The position numbers were made by a program, and so were the translations under genes. Of a stretch of 64,000 nt of DNA, positions 63,274-64,000 are shown piece by piece. Position 1 is the first letter of the stretch. Each line of letters begins with the position of its first letter. Under the pieces are notes generated by a model. The model searched no databases. It saw only the letters and a program-made list of their open reading frames with translations, and was not told the origin of the DNA. This DNA comes from Streptomyces xanthophaeus (GTDB lineage Bacteria > Actinomycetota > Actinomycetes > Streptomycetales > Streptomycetaceae), in the NCBI RefSeq assembly GCF_030440515.1, contig NZ_CP076543.1, forward strand, positions 6,735,001 through 6,799,000, in the 5' to 3' direction.

Positions 63274-64000
63274 GGCTCCACCGGCTGGCCGTGACCGCCT
63301 TCGGACCGTTCGCCGAACCCCAGGAGATCGATTTCGACGCCCTGTCCGGCGCCGGCATCTTCCTCCTGCACGGACCCACCGGCGCCGGGAAGACCTCCGT
63401 GCTCGACGCCGTCTGCTACGCGCTCTACGGTTCCGTGCCCGGCCCCCGCCAGGCCCCCGGCACGAGCCTGCGAAGCGACCACGCCGCGGCCCACACCCCG
63501 ACCGAGGTCACCCTCGAACTCACCGCGGGCGGCCGCCGCCTGGAGATCACCCGGCGGCCCGAACAGGAGCGCCCGAAGAAGCGCGGCACGGGCACCACCA
63601 AGGACAAGGCCCAGAGCTGGCTGCGCGAGCACACCGGCGCGGGCTGGGAGCCGCTCAGCCGCTCCCACCAGGAGATCGGCGAGGAGATCGAGCAGCTGCT
63701 CGGCATGAGCCGCGAGCAGTTCTGCCAGGTCGTACTGCTGCCGCAAGGGGAGTTCGCCCGCTTCCTGCGCGCCGACGAGGCAGCCCGAGGCCGGCTGCTC
63801 GGCCGGCTCTTCGACACCCGCCGCTTCGCCGCAGTCGAGGCCCTGCTCGGCGAGCGCCGCCGGGCCGCCGAGGCCAAGGTCCGGGCCGGCGACGAGAAGG
63901 TGCTCCACACCGCCCAGCGGCTCGCCCAGGCCGCCGGGGACAGCGCCGATCTGCGGGCCTGGCCCATGCCCGGACACCAGCCGGGCGATCCCGGGCTCGC
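63270..64000 (+). CDS. sbcC: exonuclease SbcCD subunit C, 5' part
   Basis: First 243 codons of a Rad50-like SMC ATPase, cut by the right edge. MRLHRLAVTAFGPFAEPQ begins it, Walker A is GPTGAGKTS (residues 35-43), and the Q-loop is visible as QVVLLPQGEFARFLRA; a coiled coil starts after about 200. ATG 63270 overlaps the sbcD stop. Walker B and signature motifs are beyond the window. Confidence 0.93.
   Translation, partial: MRLHRLAVTAFGPFAEPQEIDFDALSGAGIFLLHGPTGAGKTSVLDAVCYALYGSVPGPRQAPGTSLRSDHAAAHTPTEVTLELTAGGRRLEITRRPEQERPKKRGTGTTKDKAQSWLREHTGAGWEPLSRSHQEIGEEIEQLLGMSREQFCQVVLLPQGEFARFLRADEAARGRLLGRLFDTRRFAAVEALLGERRRAAEAKVRAGDEKVLHTAQRLAQAAGDSADLRAWPMPGHQPGDPGL

Overview
The window is chromosomal DNA from a Streptomyces (high GC, GTG starts, many leaderless genes, actinobacterial gene order). 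It opens inside the 3' third of a 23S rRNA gene, followed by 5S rRNA and a terminator. Next comes a block (about 1.5-15.4 kb) whose order matches the Mycobacterium pgsA2 - DUF881 - sbp - DUF881 - garA - ftsR - nuclease - merR - gcvB locus as I know it: a CDP-alcohol phosphatidyltransferase, a GDP-mannose-pyrophosphorylase-like fusion protein, DUF881/sbp/DUF881, a GarA-like FHA protein, FtsR-like MerR, bifunctional nuclease, second MerR, DNA polymerase IV, and gcvP behind a tandem glycine riboswitch. gcvH is absent from its mycobacterial position.

From 15.5 to 23.9 kb lie small Streptomyces-type proteins, a GCS2-family ligase, a CPBP protease, a PhzF homologue, a His-rich PadR regulator with a nested palindrome at its promoter, an SRPBCC protein and an EamA transporter. 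At 23.9-25.2 kb is a mobile-DNA mosaic: a 160-bp foldback (MITE-like) element, a 1059-bp IS481-type insertion sequence and a 29-bp solo MITE end, each bounded by CTAG. A second, apparently identical IS copy in the same orientation lies 31,455 bp downstream (55.55-56.61 kb).

Between the two copies (25.2-55.5 kb) is mostly ordinary chromosomal content: EamA transporters, PNPOx-like proteins with a divergent MocR regulator, a LysR, a HipA-like kinase translationally coupled to DUF3037, two SDRs, a peptide-type binding lipoprotein, ung, Lnt, UppP, TVP38/DedA membrane proteins, an AlkD-like repair protein, a divergent EF-Tu (tuf3-like) behind a small leaderless ORF, a patatin, an MFS transporter, and a Tat-exported GH3 beta-glucosidase. 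dinB and ung both carry a match to the RecA-independent DNA-damage promoter motif (TTGTCRGTG-N8-TAnnnT) bound by PafBC in mycobacteria.

After the second IS come a gamma-carbonic-anhydrase-like protein, a hexapeptide acyltransferase, an XRE-cupin regulator divergent from another EamA transporter, a CoA-binding protein, YigZ, and sbcD-sbcC (cut by the right edge). No CRISPR, prophage, tRNA or obvious biosynthetic cluster is visible. The best second looks are the CTAG-targeted elements (transposase stop codon supplied by the target; insertion into shared stop codons), the catalytically degenerate domains (PMM-like, isochorismatase-like), the HipA-DUF3037 pair and the leader peptides before an EamA gene and tuf3.
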